Below, piece by piece: positions 25,201 to 35,794 of a stretch of 64,000 nt of DNA. Each line of letters starts with the position of its first letter. Positions within the stretch are counted from its first letter, which is position 1. The stretch spans positions 10,427,433 to 10,491,432 of the forward strand of contig JASKMD010000029.1 in assembly GCA_030144725.1 (NCBI GenBank), written 5' to 3'. Below the pieces are notes generated by a model. The model searched no databases, was not told the origin of the DNA, and saw nothing but the letters and a program-made list of their open reading frames with translations. This DNA is from Haematococcus lacustris (lineage: Eukaryota; Chlorophyta; Chlorophyceae; Chlamydomonadales; Haematococcaceae). The position numbers were made by a program, and so were the translations under genes.

Positions 25201-28200
25201 GACGTGCCTGACGGCTTCAAGCTGGTTCCTTCAGGCTTCCTCTCCCCGACCCACTTGATCGAGGTCAGCTCACCTCACGCCCTGCAGGCCATGCTGGGCT
25301 CCTCACCTCCCTCCATGGGGCAACCTCGTCACACTCACCACCTGCATGGCTGAGTACCAGTTTGGGCAAGCCTTGCGGCATGTACATGTTGGGGTCAGAC
25401 ATGCACTGTATAGCAGGGGAGTGAGCGCGAGAGCATGGGTCCACTGACTGACTAGTTCAATCACAGTGTTCTTTTTGTGGCAGCAAGTCACGTCAAGACT
25501 GGGCCTGCTGCCTGGGCCCTGCCTGCTGCCAGTTGTCAGCCAGTGAGGAGGAGCTGCTGTCCCGCATGCGAGCTGTGGAGGCAGCTGAGCTGGAGGCAGC
25601 AGCGGCCGCCACACCCACTGTGGACACCCCACCCCCTGCTGCCAAAGGTCAGTGACCCCCGCAGCTTGGCCTGCTTGTTGTTCTCAACTGCCCCACCTGG
25701 CAGTCCACTGCAGCACCTTGACCCTCACTTAACCATGCTAGCTGTGGTCAGCCATACTCAGCACCTTGACCTCATTGGGGATGGTGTTTTCTCTGTGTGG
25801 AGGTATGTTCACATGCACACCTACACTGACCCCTGTGACAGGGAGATAGCCTAGAGTTGGCATGATTGACATGTAATGTGTGAGTTGATGACAGCTTGAG
25901 AGGGGGTGCACACTACTGTGCCGCAGTGGGCTAGTCTACTCGAGCCCATGCCAACATGCAAGCAGTATGCATGCAGGATCAGTCTGGTACCAACCCCCAG
26001 GGGTACACTCTAGGACACGGGCACGAGGGTAGCAAACCTAGTGCGGCCTCTGCGTGTTTGTTACAATGTATAGCCATGTCAGTAAATACATGAGGGTGGC
26101 AAGAAGGCGAGCAAACCGAGTTGTCATGGGCTGTGCCGTGTGTCGTTTCTTTGCTGTGCTACGGGTCTCTTTAGAGCAGGCAATGAAATACACGTGTCGT
26201 CCTCCACATACCCATCTGGACCACCACTATCATCACATCTGATGCTCTCTATGGCACTTGGCTATGTACATGTCTCGCGTGCTGCAGGCAAGCCCGGCAC
26301 CAAGGGCGCTTCGCAATCCTTATCACACAACAATGATAAGGACTTTGCGCGGCGAATGGAGGCTTGGGCGCGTATGAAGGCAGACGATGCAGAGGAGCTG
26401 AGCGCCAAGGTGGCTGCGGTCACACACACCTGGGCACGTGTGCGAGCGGAGGCGGCGCAGGAGCGTGCCCGGGCCGCAGCCGAGGCCGCGACGCTGCGAG
26501 CAAAGCGACGCAAAGCCAAGGAAGCCGCTGCTGCCGCCGCTGCTTCTATTACAGCTACCGGCACTGCGTCATCATCGGTCGCGGCGGGACTCGCTGGGGG
26601 CGATGTGGGGCAGGGGACAATGGGCCTGACTGCGGCCCCCGTCTCTACAATCGCGTCTGCTTTCACGGCAGCTGCTGGTGCAGGCACCGTCGGAGGGGTC
26701 CCCTCACAGCCCAGCATCCTAACACCCACGGCACCTGCCCCACCTCCCTCCGCTGCCAGCCCCGCGCCCCATGCTCCACCTCGCCCCCCTAGCTCCAGCA
26801 GCAACCCCCTGCCCACACCCGACCACTCGCCCCTACCCACTGGCTCCACACGGCCGATCAGCAGTGGCAGCCAGGGAGTAGGGGTTGGTGACACACTCTC
26901 ACTCCTTGACGATGGTGGAGAGTCTCAGGCTGAGGTGCCACCTGGGCTGCCACAGCATGGAGGGCTGGCAGGGGTGCTGGTGGAGGCGTGTGGGGCGGTG
27001 CTGCTGAGGCTGGAGAACCCTGACCTGGAGGGGGGCACACCAGGCAGCCTGGCTGCACAGAAGGAGCTCCAGCTGCCTGTCTTGCAGGCGCAGGTCATGG
27101 CTCTGGTGGGGGCTCCGCACAACTTTGTGGTGAGTGAGGGTTTCCAGCTGCTGCCAGGTTGCAGTGGTGGAGCCTGGCGACGCATCAGGCGGTGCAGCCT
27201 TCCCCTGGTTGTGGTCCAGCGGCAGGGGTCTGACCTGGTGGTGCTGGGTTACAGGCTGGCAGGGCAGTGATAATGATTACATTTTCATTTTTATTGTTTT
27301 ATTGTGTACAGAGCAGGTTGACACATAACAGAGTACAGTGGTCGACCCACCCCCCTGCAGCCCATCACAGCACTGGCAGCGACACAACCAGCTGTGGCAC
27401 CCCTCATGGCATATCCTTGTTGTCCTTTGGATGAATCCTTGTTGCGGCACCAGCAGCTTGCTTGCTTGCTTGCTTGCCTGTCTGTCCTGTCTTACCGTCT
27501 TAGGGCTTCCCTGCTGCTGATGCACCTGGGTTGCACGAGTCAGAGGCGCGACTGCCCTCTGCCTCAAGCCTGACCCAGCTGGGAGGCGAGGGAGCAGCCG
27601 CTGCTCTGCCACCACCGCTGGACGATGCAATCATTAAACAGCAGGCTCAGGTAAGGAAGCTATGACTCCGCTCCTGCCTGCATGAACATGCAGAGGTGCA
27701 GAGAGGTGGCCACATCCACACAGTGCAAGAGGTTGGCAAGCAGGCAATGTCCAGACCACCAACGTGATGTGATGCCAAGATCATGTCACAGCCATGCCAT
27801 GTATCAGTGATTGCAGCAGCCACTCAACTGTCAGGGGTGGACAGCAGCAGGCTGCGACTGCACGCCTGACCTTTGCTGTCCCGAGCTTTGCTGACCTACT
27901 GCTCATGGGCCTGGTGACTCAGGAATCCTATGACCAAGCGGCCCTCGCAGCCCGGCTGCAGCATGCGTTTGCTGGCGACCCCATCCGCAGCTACCTCATG
28001 GTGAGTGTCCTGAGCAAGCTCGGGTGTGGGTACCACCCTTCCAACGCAGCATGACCCTTCCCTGACACCTTGGGTTAGTCAACATGTTTGGACCTGAGGC
28101 AGAACCGAGGGAGGAGAGGGGAGGGGTACCCATTGACCCTTGTTCACAGCTTACCCATATACCCATGCACCATGCTGCTCACCACTGTTACATCTGCTCT

Positions 28201-29341
28201 GCCACCAGTAAATCTGACTACTCCCAGCCTTGTCACCCAGATGGCAGTGCTTGCATGGACACCATGCAGAACACCATGCTGCCATGCAGAAAGAGGTCAT
28301 GCCAGCTGTTACTGAAGCGCTGCGGCTCATAGCGCGTGATCGGCCTAGGCAGCCACTGCGCTTCCTGGGCCACCACCTGCTGCAAGAGGCAAACAAGGTG
28401 CACACCTGCTCTTCTGCCCTTAAGCCATGCAGCCCATGCAGCCCTGAGTATCCACTGTTTGTAAGTATGTAGGTCAAGGGCTTGGATCAACGTTGCTGTA
28501 CGTCTACCCAGTGGCCAGAACTGCCATGCACCCACTGATACACTGACACATTTCCTGACACTTGATGCGTCATCCTGATGCGAGCATGTGGTCGTTGGGC
28601 CTTGCCTGTTCAGTAGATGCATGCTTGCCAAGTTAACCAACCCTATAGCCAAGGGCATGACAGGGACTACGGGTACCTTCGCAGCCTCAACGGGACAAGC
28701 ATGAATGTTGCTGTATGCCGGTTCTGACGTCAGAGCTAGCCAGAGCTAGCGCAGTAGAGCACGCTAGCTATCCTGATGTTGGCGTGTGACCATGGGGCAT
28801 GTTGGTATGTTCCATGAGCACATGCTTCCAAGGCTGCAACACTTGTTGGTGTTGCAGCATGAGGCCATGGTGGTGGACCCCTACGACCACCCTAGCTACC
28901 AGGAGCATGTGGTGAAGTTGCTGGACAAGCAGCAGCGGGACCAGGCCCGGGCGGTAGCAGCAGCAGAGAAAGCGCAAAAGTGAGTGCAGGGCTGGTGTGG
29001 GGGGCCTGTGGCCTTAGGTGGCAGTACTCCGGGAGGGAGGCTCAACCAGGGCTGCACCTAGCCTGGGCATGGCTGCCTGCGGCTGATGCAAGTCATCTCC
29101 TGCACCATCTGCTGCAGCAGCAGTAGTGTATGGTACTTGCTGACCTGTTGCCTGCACGCCATCTACAGCTAGGCTATCACCTCAGGGGGTAGGGCAAGGG
29201 GTAGGGCAGGGGCAGCACTGGGGTGTGTAGGTGCTTTGGTTAATAAAGATGTCATGATAGCATTTGCTGCTAACCTGTGCATTGCAGAGAGCTGGCGGCC
29301 AAGCTGGCAGCAAAAGCAGCAGCAATGGACGGCGTGCAATG
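19267..29341 (+). CDS. AK7: adenylate kinase 7-like protein (epimerase-like + AK + Dpy-30)
   Basis: AK7 proteins are axonemal/flagellar adenylate kinases; family membership is from domain order. Exons seen: about 19267-19381 (FLALADVVVHEMHG), 19714-20206 (LYLGVSTPLVWAA; VVVCPGLMYGRGEDD), 20418-20662 (YAAGSNYLPMVHVADAAAYL, epimerase-like), 21202-21416 and 22126-22232. The last two together form the P-loop GPPMSGKS across a phase-1 intron. 24422 onward reads GYVLDGWPRSGAAAKW (kinase core), followed by about 25141, about 25484-25646 and 26287-about 27129 (Ala-rich coiled coil, then QAQVMALVGAPHNFV). 28290-28397 carries the Dpy-30 motif VMPAVTEALRLIARDRPRQP. About 28860-28976 and 29288-29341 form a charged Ala/Lys tail ending at TGA. 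The start codon and some linking exons are not resolved. An intron holds a Fanzor-like insertion (22663-23531). Confidence 0.8.
22663..23531 (-). mobile_element. lineage-B Fanzor-like element, 5'-truncated (copy B1)
   Basis: 869-bp insertion in an intron of the AK7-like gene, flanked by an exact 16-bp direct repeat GGCTTCCTTTCAGCCC (22647-22662 and 23532-23547). The minus strand encodes the C-terminal third of a Fanzor/TnpB-type nuclease (see the coding entry). It ends in a roughly 220-bp non-coding tail shared with the copy at 55604-56186, terminating ...GAGGGACAAGA. The 5' end is truncated inside the coding sequence. Confidence 0.88.
22887..23531 (-). pseudogene. Fanzor-like nuclease C-terminal fragment (copy B1)
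   Basis: Fanzor proteins are eukaryotic TnpB relatives that cut DNA guided by an RNA from their own 3' region. This frame has RuvC-II (VVLVDEHRTSRVSSAV), a WSQERGQPVRGLMWCP stretch where a target-binding zinc finger normally sits, a Pro/Lys/Ala-rich linker, RuvC-III (RWLDRDRNAALNMQRIGE), then EYPGLGYMRLRDKPPKAQ and a poly-Gln tail. RuvC-I and the recognition lobe are missing through 5' truncation, so it cannot be a complete nuclease. Most canonical zinc-finger cysteines are not visible. The frame is otherwise open to its stop, consistent with a young insertion. Confidence 0.85.
23969..24215. repeat. 58-bp minisatellite, about four copies
   Basis: Nearly identical 58-bp units starting CACGAGTCCGTATACTCACC, in an intron of the AK7-like gene upstream of the kinase-core exon. 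Confidence 0.9.
24551..24630 (+). repeat. 27-bp tandem repeat, three copies
   Basis: Units of TTACACAGCCCTGCACACAC plus TCCAGCA just after the kinase-core exon of the AK7-like gene. If translated it gives a repeated YTALHTLQH unit. Whether it is exonic is unclear. Confidence 0.7.
25770..25940 (-). mobile_element. solo lineage-B Fanzor 3' tail
   Basis: On the minus strand it matches B-type tails (AGCTGTCATCAACT, then ATCATGCCAACTCTAGGCTA, then CACAGAGAAAACACC). It lies in an intron of the AK7-like gene with no nuclease coding sequence left. Confidence 0.6.
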
Positions 29342-29721
29342 ATGTTGGTAGTGCAAGCCTAGCTCATGCTTGGATCATGAGTAGGGTAGTAGAGGGTGGG
29401 GTGTGTGGAGCAGAGGGTGAGGTGGGCGGGCAGGTGACAAGGGTCAAGCAAGTATGCATGCAATATCTCGGGTTAGAGGTTTAAGTCCTGCCTGGACGTG
29501 CTCAATTTTGATTTAAAGTGCCATGTTGTATCTATGCTGTGACGAATATGACTTAATGATGTGGTGCACAGTTCAGTGCAGATTTGCATACAAGAGTATT
29601 GTGCACTTTCAATGGTAGACGCAAGGTCAGGGAGGGTATCCGCTCCAAACTACGACTTCTAGGCTGCACATGCGTGTTGCACTTGCTCAACCGCCGACAC
29701 GCTAAACGCCAACATGGCATT
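29342..29721. other. AK7-like 3' flank, no gene seen
   Basis: Spacer between the AK7-like stop codon and the 3' end of the first lineage-A Fanzor element. Confidence 0.5.
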
Positions 29722-29936
29722 CTCAGACAAACAAAACTCATTCTACATGGAACAACATGTATGCCTGTGGGTAATCTCACTCAAGTTGGAGCATCCTCAG
29801 TCGCACCATTGATGACTGCCAACCCCACACCAGTGCCACTCTTTGCCACTACCACTGGGCACCTCATCAAAACTACCAGCTTAATTGCTTTGTAAGGCTG
29901 ACACTGTCAGTGACAGCCTGTGTAAACTACTAGGGC
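29722..29936 (-). ncRNA. conserved Fanzor-A 3' block, candidate guide-RNA region
   Basis: The stretch directly after the nuclease stop codon recurs at 37318, 38298, 39830, 48278, 48887, 52486, 60115 and 61535, often without the coding sequence. In TnpB/Fanzor loci the guide (omega/f) RNA overlaps the 3' end of the gene and the element's right end, so position and conservation fit. A possible stem pairs ATCAAG with CTTGAT around GGTCGCACC in most copies. Transcription is not shown; the RNA role is inferred. Confidence 0.35.
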
Positions 29937-30753
29937 CTATGCATTGTTGCGGGCCCATCCATCAATGCCCCGCCGGTACTCTGCAGCCCGGTGCAGCCGC
30001 TGCCTGCCCTTGGGCAGCCGGTCATTGACTAGCTTGTATCCCTGCTGGTACTCCTTGCCAATGGGGGGCAGAGCCTCCAGGTCCTTCCCGTTGGTGTCCC
30101 GGTCCAGCCACCTGCCCCATGGGGGGGCCAGGGATCGTAGCACTGGGCCAGGTGCTGCAGGGAGGGGCTGGGCCTGGGCTGGGGGAGTTGGAGGTGGAGC
30201 CTGGGCAGGGGCAGGGGGGTCCTGGGCTGGGGGAGGGGGGGGTCCCTGGGCAGGGGCAGGGGGGTCCTGGGCTGGGGGAGGGGGGGGGTCCTTGGGCAGG
30301 GGCAGGGGGTTACTGGGCAAGGGGGGCCTGCGGGAGGGGGAGGAGGATTGGGCGGCACCTGATGTGGGCGGCACCAGGACAGGCCACACACATACTTAGC
30401 ATGCCGCAGGCTCCAGGCTGGACGCACCAGCCACTGGTTGACTTGGCCTGTTGGGGGTACCCAGTCTGCGGGCCTAGGCTGGTCAGGTGGCAGGTGCAGC
30501 TCACAAGGCTGGCGGGCATGCACTGACGAGCTGACACGGCTGGTGCGGATTTCACCCACGGTCACCAGCCTGTCAGGCCTGTCAAACGTGCTGGGCCTGC
30601 TGGGCTGCTGCACCACCCTGCGAAACCCCTCCCGCACCGCCCCCGCCTTCCACCCACCCTGGGTGAAGTTGCCCGCTCCCAGGAACACCGCCACTCCCCT
30701 CTCCCAGTTGTAGTGTTGGCGTGACACCCACTTCACCCCTACAACCACCTGCA

Positions 30754-31423
30754 GGTCAGGTCAGGTCAGGTCAGGTCAGGTCAGGTCAGGTCAGGTCAGG
30801 TCAGGTCAGGTCAGGTCAGGTCAGGTCAGGTCAGGTCAGGTCAGGTCAGGTCAGGTCAGGTCAGGTCAGGTCAGGTCAGGTCAGGTCAGGTCAGGTCAGG
30901 TCAGGTCAGGTCAGGTCAGGTCAGGTCAGGTCAGGTCAGGTCAGGTCAGGTCAGGTCAGGTCAGGTCAGGTCAGGTCAGGTCAGGTCAGGTCAGGTCAGG
31001 TCAGGTCAGGTCAGGTCAGGTCAGGTCAGGTCAGGTCAGGTCAGGTCAGGTCAGGTCAGGTCAGGTCAGGTCAGGTCAGGTCAGGTCAGGTCAGGTCAGG
31101 TCAGGTCAGGTCAGGTCAGGTCAGGTCAGGTCAGGTCAGGTCAGGTCAGGTCAGGTCAGGTCAGGTCAGGTCAGGTCAGGTCAGGTCAGGTCAGGTCAGG
31201 TCAGGTCAGGTCAGGTCAGGTCAGGTCAGGTCAGGTCAGGTCAGGTCAGGTCAGGTCAGGTCAGGTCAGGTCAGGTCAGGTCAGGTCAGGTCAGGTCAGG
31301 TCAGGTCAGGTCAGGTCAGGTCAGGTCAGGTCAGGTCAGGTCAGGTCAGGTCAGGTCAGGTCAGGTCAGGTCAGGTCAGGTCAGGTCAGGTCAGGTCAGG
31401 TCAGGTCAGGTCAGGTCAGGTCA
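30754..31423. repeat. (GGTCA)134 satellite in a Fanzor intron
   Basis: A pure pentanucleotide array of 670 bp (134 units). It fills the intron between the RuvC-I exon (ends 31667) and the next exon (starts 30748) of copy A1, minus strand. Confidence 0.98.
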
Positions 31424-31663
31424 GGGTCAGGGTCAGGGTCAGGGTCAGGGTCAGGGTCAGGGTCAGGGTCAGGGTCAGGGTCAGGGTCAGGGTCAGGGTC
31501 AGGGTCAGGGTCAGGGTCAGGGTCAGGGTCAGGGTCAGGGTCAGGGTCAGGGTCAGGGTCAGGGTCAGGGTCAGGGTCAGGGTCAGGGTCAGGGTCAGGG
31601 TCAGGGTCAGGGTCAGGGTCAGGGTCAGGGTCAGGGTCAGGGTCAGGGTCAGGGTCAGGGTCA
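31424..31663. repeat. (GGGTCA)40 satellite adjoining the (GGTCA) array
   Basis: 240 bp of pure hexanucleotide (40 units) continuing the preceding array in the same intron. The switch in unit length is abrupt at 31423/31424. Confidence 0.98.
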
Positions 31664-32268
31664 TACCTTCTTGCAAAAGGCCTCAATGACGTGATCCTGG
31701 GCATGGTGCAGCCTCAACCGCTGCCGGCGCCAGCGTGGCTTGAGGTACTCCTCCCACAGTGCATCCCAGGTGACCTTGAGGGCCAAGATGTGGGCATGGA
31801 GGCCGTTCAGGGTGGTGCCAGCTGGGGTGGCAGCTGCCAGCTGCTGCAGCTGTGGCTGGATGGCAGCTGACCAACGGGCTGTGTCCTGCTTGGCTTTGGT
31901 AAGCCCGCTGTCATGCTTCAGCTGCCCCTTGGTCAGCTCCCACTGCCACTTCCTCAACAGCTGACCTGTGGCTGGGTCCCGCTGCGCATGCCCTACCTTG
32001 ATGGCCTGTTTAACGCCTAGGTCCACTCCAACAGCAATGTGGGTCTTGGGGTTGAAGTAGCTGGTGATCTGACGCCCTATGAATGGCAGCTCCACTGGCT
32101 CCTTGACAAAGTGCACTGAGATGTTGACCCCATCTGTCTCTACCCTCTGCACAAACTCCCACCCGCTGTTCTGCAACTTACTGTACAGGATAAACTTCTG
32201 CCAATGGGGCAGGCTGTCAGCATCAAGTGCCGCAGTGTCAGGTCGGTCATGCCCAGGTCAGCACTCCT

Positions 32269-32503
32269 AGAACTCAGCCCGTGGCCCTGTGGCATTATGG
32301 CCCTGTGGCGTAAGTGCAGGGATGAGTGCAGGGATAGGTTGCGGGCCACAGGGCAACAGCTTTTGATTTGTTTTTAATATTTTTATTGAAAATATGTTTT
32401 ACTTTCTGCGAACTACCATCTATCAAAATTTTAGCCCGATCGGACAAGGTCGGTAAAATGCAGGGACAAATGCAGGGACTAAGTTCTAGGAGTGAGTCAG
32501 CAA
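32269..32503. mobile_element. small inverted-repeat DNA element (MITE-like)
   Basis: Ends are perfect 13-bp inverted repeats, CACTCCTAGAACT at the left and AGTTCTAGGAGTG at the right. They enclose AT-rich sequence with repeated TGCAGGGA. It interrupts copy A1 coding sequence; the flanks show an imperfect CTGAC duplication on the minus strand. It encodes nothing and is younger than the Fanzor copy. Confidence 0.75.
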
Positions 32504-33989
32504 CCCATGCAGTACCCTGTCATCACTGACAAAATGGCGGGCCCGCACCCCCACCATGGGAAGCATAGTGAAGGGGCGCGGGCAAGTGTCATGGGGTGTC
32601 TGCCAGCCCTCAAGGCTGCCGTTGACGAACAGCGCATAGCGCACCCTCTTCTTTAGGGGCAGTGTGCCTGCCCCCCCCTTCCCTATGGAGTCCACTCCCT
32701 CCCGCCACTGGGCCGGCAGCCCCAGCAGCCTTCTATGCTTTGCCACCTCTACCACCCACCTAGGCTGCCGCAACACACTGTTGGGTGGCAAGCGCCACTT
32801 GTGCTCCCGGTCAGGCAGGCTGTAGTCTAGGAGGCCTAGCACCAGCTGGGGGAAGTGCTACTTCATTGCCCTACTGAAACCCCCCTCCGCCTTGCACCAC
32901 CAACTGATGAATCGCCCCGTGTGCCGGTAGAATTCCTTGATGCTTGTGATGGTGGTGGTGGCGTTTGCGTTGAGGGGGTTGCGTTTGAGTTGTTGTCGCC
33001 CCGCAAGTGCACCTCGTCTAGCTCCTTGAGGATGGCAATCATCCATGCGTTGCAAGGCTGCTCGGGTCAAACATAGCCACCTCACCGGGCAGCAGCCCGA
33101 TGCCGCGGTGGTGCGGGCCACGCATCAGGTGCTCCAGCACACTGACCTTGGTGAGCAGCTCCATGGCATCCCTGATCTGTGCCAGCAGCTGTGGGTCCCA
33201 GATAGTCAGCTGTACTGGGGGAGGCAGCTGGGCTGGCCAGCCCCATGCGCATGGGGCGGCTGCACAACGAGGTGAGCTGCGTGTGGCCAGGCGGGGGTGA
33301 GCATAGGGAGGGCAGGCTGGGTCAAGTGGGGGAGGGGGGCCCTGGGGCTGGACCTGCTGCTGGAAAGCCTGGAGTGGGCTGGCCTAGGAAGGACAAACAG
33401 GCCCAGGACTGCTGCCAGGGCGCACTGCTTGCTGCCCATGGTCATGCGCTTGTTGACCTCTGCCACAACTGCGTCAACTTGAGCTGTGCTAAGATCAGGC
33501 CGGGCTGCCTACACAAAACCACGTCATGCTGCCTTGATAACCTGGCGCCTCTCTCCAATCACTTCCTTCACAGCCTGCCCCTAGGCAGGCAGGCCTGCCC
33601 CTGCCCCTGCCCCTCATCTTCTTGCTGCCCACTGCCACTGGCGCCTGCAGACACGGGAGAGCACAGCACACGCACGGCAGGACTTGATGCACGGAGTCGC
33701 AATGTCGCGTGGTGCACAATGCGTCGCGTCGCCAGTTAGCTTCGGGGGGGGGCTAGCCTTTCGTCAAGCTTGCGGCTTACCGGCTGCACTCTGTGCGGGG
33801 GAGACAGCATGCTTGCGTTTCCTCTTCGGGGGCATCTCAGGAGTTCAGTAACATCATCCAAGCGGAGTGGCTTTGTTGGGGTGTGCATCAGGTCGCCATA
33901 TAACCGGAGTGCCGGCAACCGGAGTGGGGCGGAAGTGAGGTCCATGACATACATATTACATGGTGCTGTCCCCACAGCTAGGATGACAT

Positions 33990-35320
33990 CAGGCAACGAG
34001 TGATGGTAGCAGACTGACCACACAAGGCTTCCAAATGCAGCCAACTTAAACGTCTGTTCCAGCTGAGCTCATCACCCATCACCAAAGCACACCCTTACCA
34101 ACATCTACATCACGTATCTACATTTACCACTACATTCACATCACTACATAATGCGTGTGCAGAACAACCCCCCTCATCTTCTAAATCAGGGCATCGTCTG
34201 TGTGTAGCCTCCCTCCACTACAGCTCCCTGCACTGCAGCTTCATCAGCAGGTGGTGAATGTGAGAAACATCATGTAGAGGCCCCAGTTTGGGCACCACCA
34301 ACCCAGAGCAACATACTCAGCACCTTGTACACCCTCAGGGCTGTGTTGAGACTTGCAAACACATTGAACTTCACGCAGTCAGATATTGCACAACACCGTA
34401 CCCGGCCAGAGAGAGCAGAGCTCAAACATGCATGTTCAGAGCATGTTGTGGTCCCTGGCCACGGGCCTCTCATGCAGCTTCTGCAAAACACATGCTCTGC
34501 AGCCAAAGACATCCGTGCAATAAGGTGATTGAGCCAGCCCACATTCTCCTCGCAATACTGGCTTTATGATACAGTATGAAGTGTTGTCCACATGTCCTCA
34601 CACTCCTTCAACACCACCGACATCATACCTCGTCCGCCCGTGGCAACACAGCTGCAGTAGGACACCACCGTGATCTACCATGTCCCATCAAATCGATGAT
34701 CCTCCATGCATGATGTCACTTTCTTGCTTCCTGCTTCCTACTTCCTGCTTCCTACTTTCCTGCTTCCTGCTTCCTGCTTCCTACCACATCTGTTTCCCTC
34801 CACCCCCTCAACCTACTGTACTGCCACACCAACAACTCCGTCACAACCTCGTCACACCCCTATTATGTGTTGTATACAGCAACCATCTGCGACCAGATCT
34901 GCGCATACGACATATATCAGCCATTCATTTTGAGTTCGATGGATAGTAAGTCAGTCATAGTCACGACCTGGAACATGGGAGCAGTACGCCCAGTTGTGCT
35001 CCATAATAGGGTCCCTCATTGTATTGTTTTGCTTCTGTGGCATGTACAGCTAATGCTGCCATATGCAAGAATGTTGTTGTGTGCTTCTAGCTGCCCTGCA
35101 TATGCCAGCAGTGCTGGCACGTGTTCACTTTCGAAGCTTCACACACCTCCAGTGTGCTGAACCACCCACCCTGCCAGCCTCAGTGCCCAGTCTAGCCAAG
35201 CATAGAGTACCTCTGCCTACCCATACTCCTTGTCCCCATGGCAACTCAAAGACTTTGGCCATCGACCTGCTCTACCCAGGTCCTTCCCCTTGCATGCATT
35301 TCCCCACCAGTGCCAATTGG
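33990..35320. other. no gene assigned
   Basis: AT-richer spacer with a (CTTCCTGCTTC)-type pyrimidine run near 34725-34790. No recognisable domains on either strand. It may include UTR or small exons of the minus-strand gene to its right. Confidence 0.4.
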
Positions 35321-35324
35321 CCAC

Positions 35325-35755
35325 TTATCTGCAGACCAGAAGAGCTACTGGCCAGTCGCCAAGCCAGCAGCCAAGCCGTGAAGCGCACGACGTGTTGTGC
35401 AGGGGTGTGCGCAACATGGCCAGGGTGAAGACCATCCCAAGACCTGCTTGCGTGGGGTTCAGCATGGTTATCACCTGGACAGCGGTCAGGCACTGCCCAG
35501 CTGGTGGTGGCACCTGCAGCACAGTGCTGCTTGGGCCAGTGAAGGCAAGCTGCTCATGGCAGTGGTACCATGCCCCATGCAGACATCATCATCACTCATC
35601 GTCAACATCATCACCTGCAGCTTCCATAGCGCAGGGAGCTCGGTATACAGCTGCCGCTTGGTATAGTGTTGCTGCTGGAACAGGGTGCTCGGCCGTAGTG
35701 ATGGAGGGTGCTGCAGCAAATGTTTTGGCCGCCTGCTGCTGCTGCTGCAGCTGCA

Positions 35756-35794
<39 letters not shown>

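Larger units (their letters stand above)
29937..33290 (-). pseudogene. Fanzor-like RNA-guided nuclease, decayed (copy A1)
   Basis: Blocks in order on the minus strand: QLTIWDPQLLAQIRDAMELL (near 33230); SWWCKAEGGFSRAMK, then an in-frame TAG near 32860, then LGLLDYSLPDREHKWRLP; VRYALFVNGSLEGW; an insertion at 32503-32269; KFILYSKLQNSGWEFVQRVE; RuvC-I HIAVGVDLGVKQAIKVG; RKWQWELTKGQLKHDSGL; an intron; VGVKWVSRQHYNWERGVAVF; RuvC-II RLVTVGEIRTSRVSS, where Gly stands before the Glu instead of Asp; and RuvC-III RWLDRDTNG. RuvC-III is followed by a deletion of about 21 residues relative to copies A2 and A4. It ends GWARNNA, TAG at 29939-29937. The stop, frame changes and deletion make it a pseudogene, though each RuvC motif is still readable. 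Confidence 0.82.
29722..33985 (-). mobile_element. lineage-A Fanzor-like element, longest copy (A1)
   Basis: About 4.3 kb in minus orientation. The 5' leader (33780-33985; conserved block around GGAGTGGGGCGGAAGTGAGG) is shared with sequences near 43183, 45036, 49107 and 56640. N-terminal coding blocks follow at about 33290-32486, then a small inverted-repeat insertion (32269-32503), the RuvC-I exon (about 32206-31667), an intron of pure tandem repeats (31666-30749), the RuvC-II/III exon (30748-29937) and a conserved 3' non-coding block (29722-29936). The 3' end follows a CAG on the plus strand, as in most lineage-A pieces. No clear target duplication was found for this copy. Confidence 0.8.

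Noticed and set aside
30721..31689. Frame with repeated GQVRS units
   Set aside because: Translation of the (GGTCA)n/(GGGTCA)n array in the minus-strand Fanzor intron.
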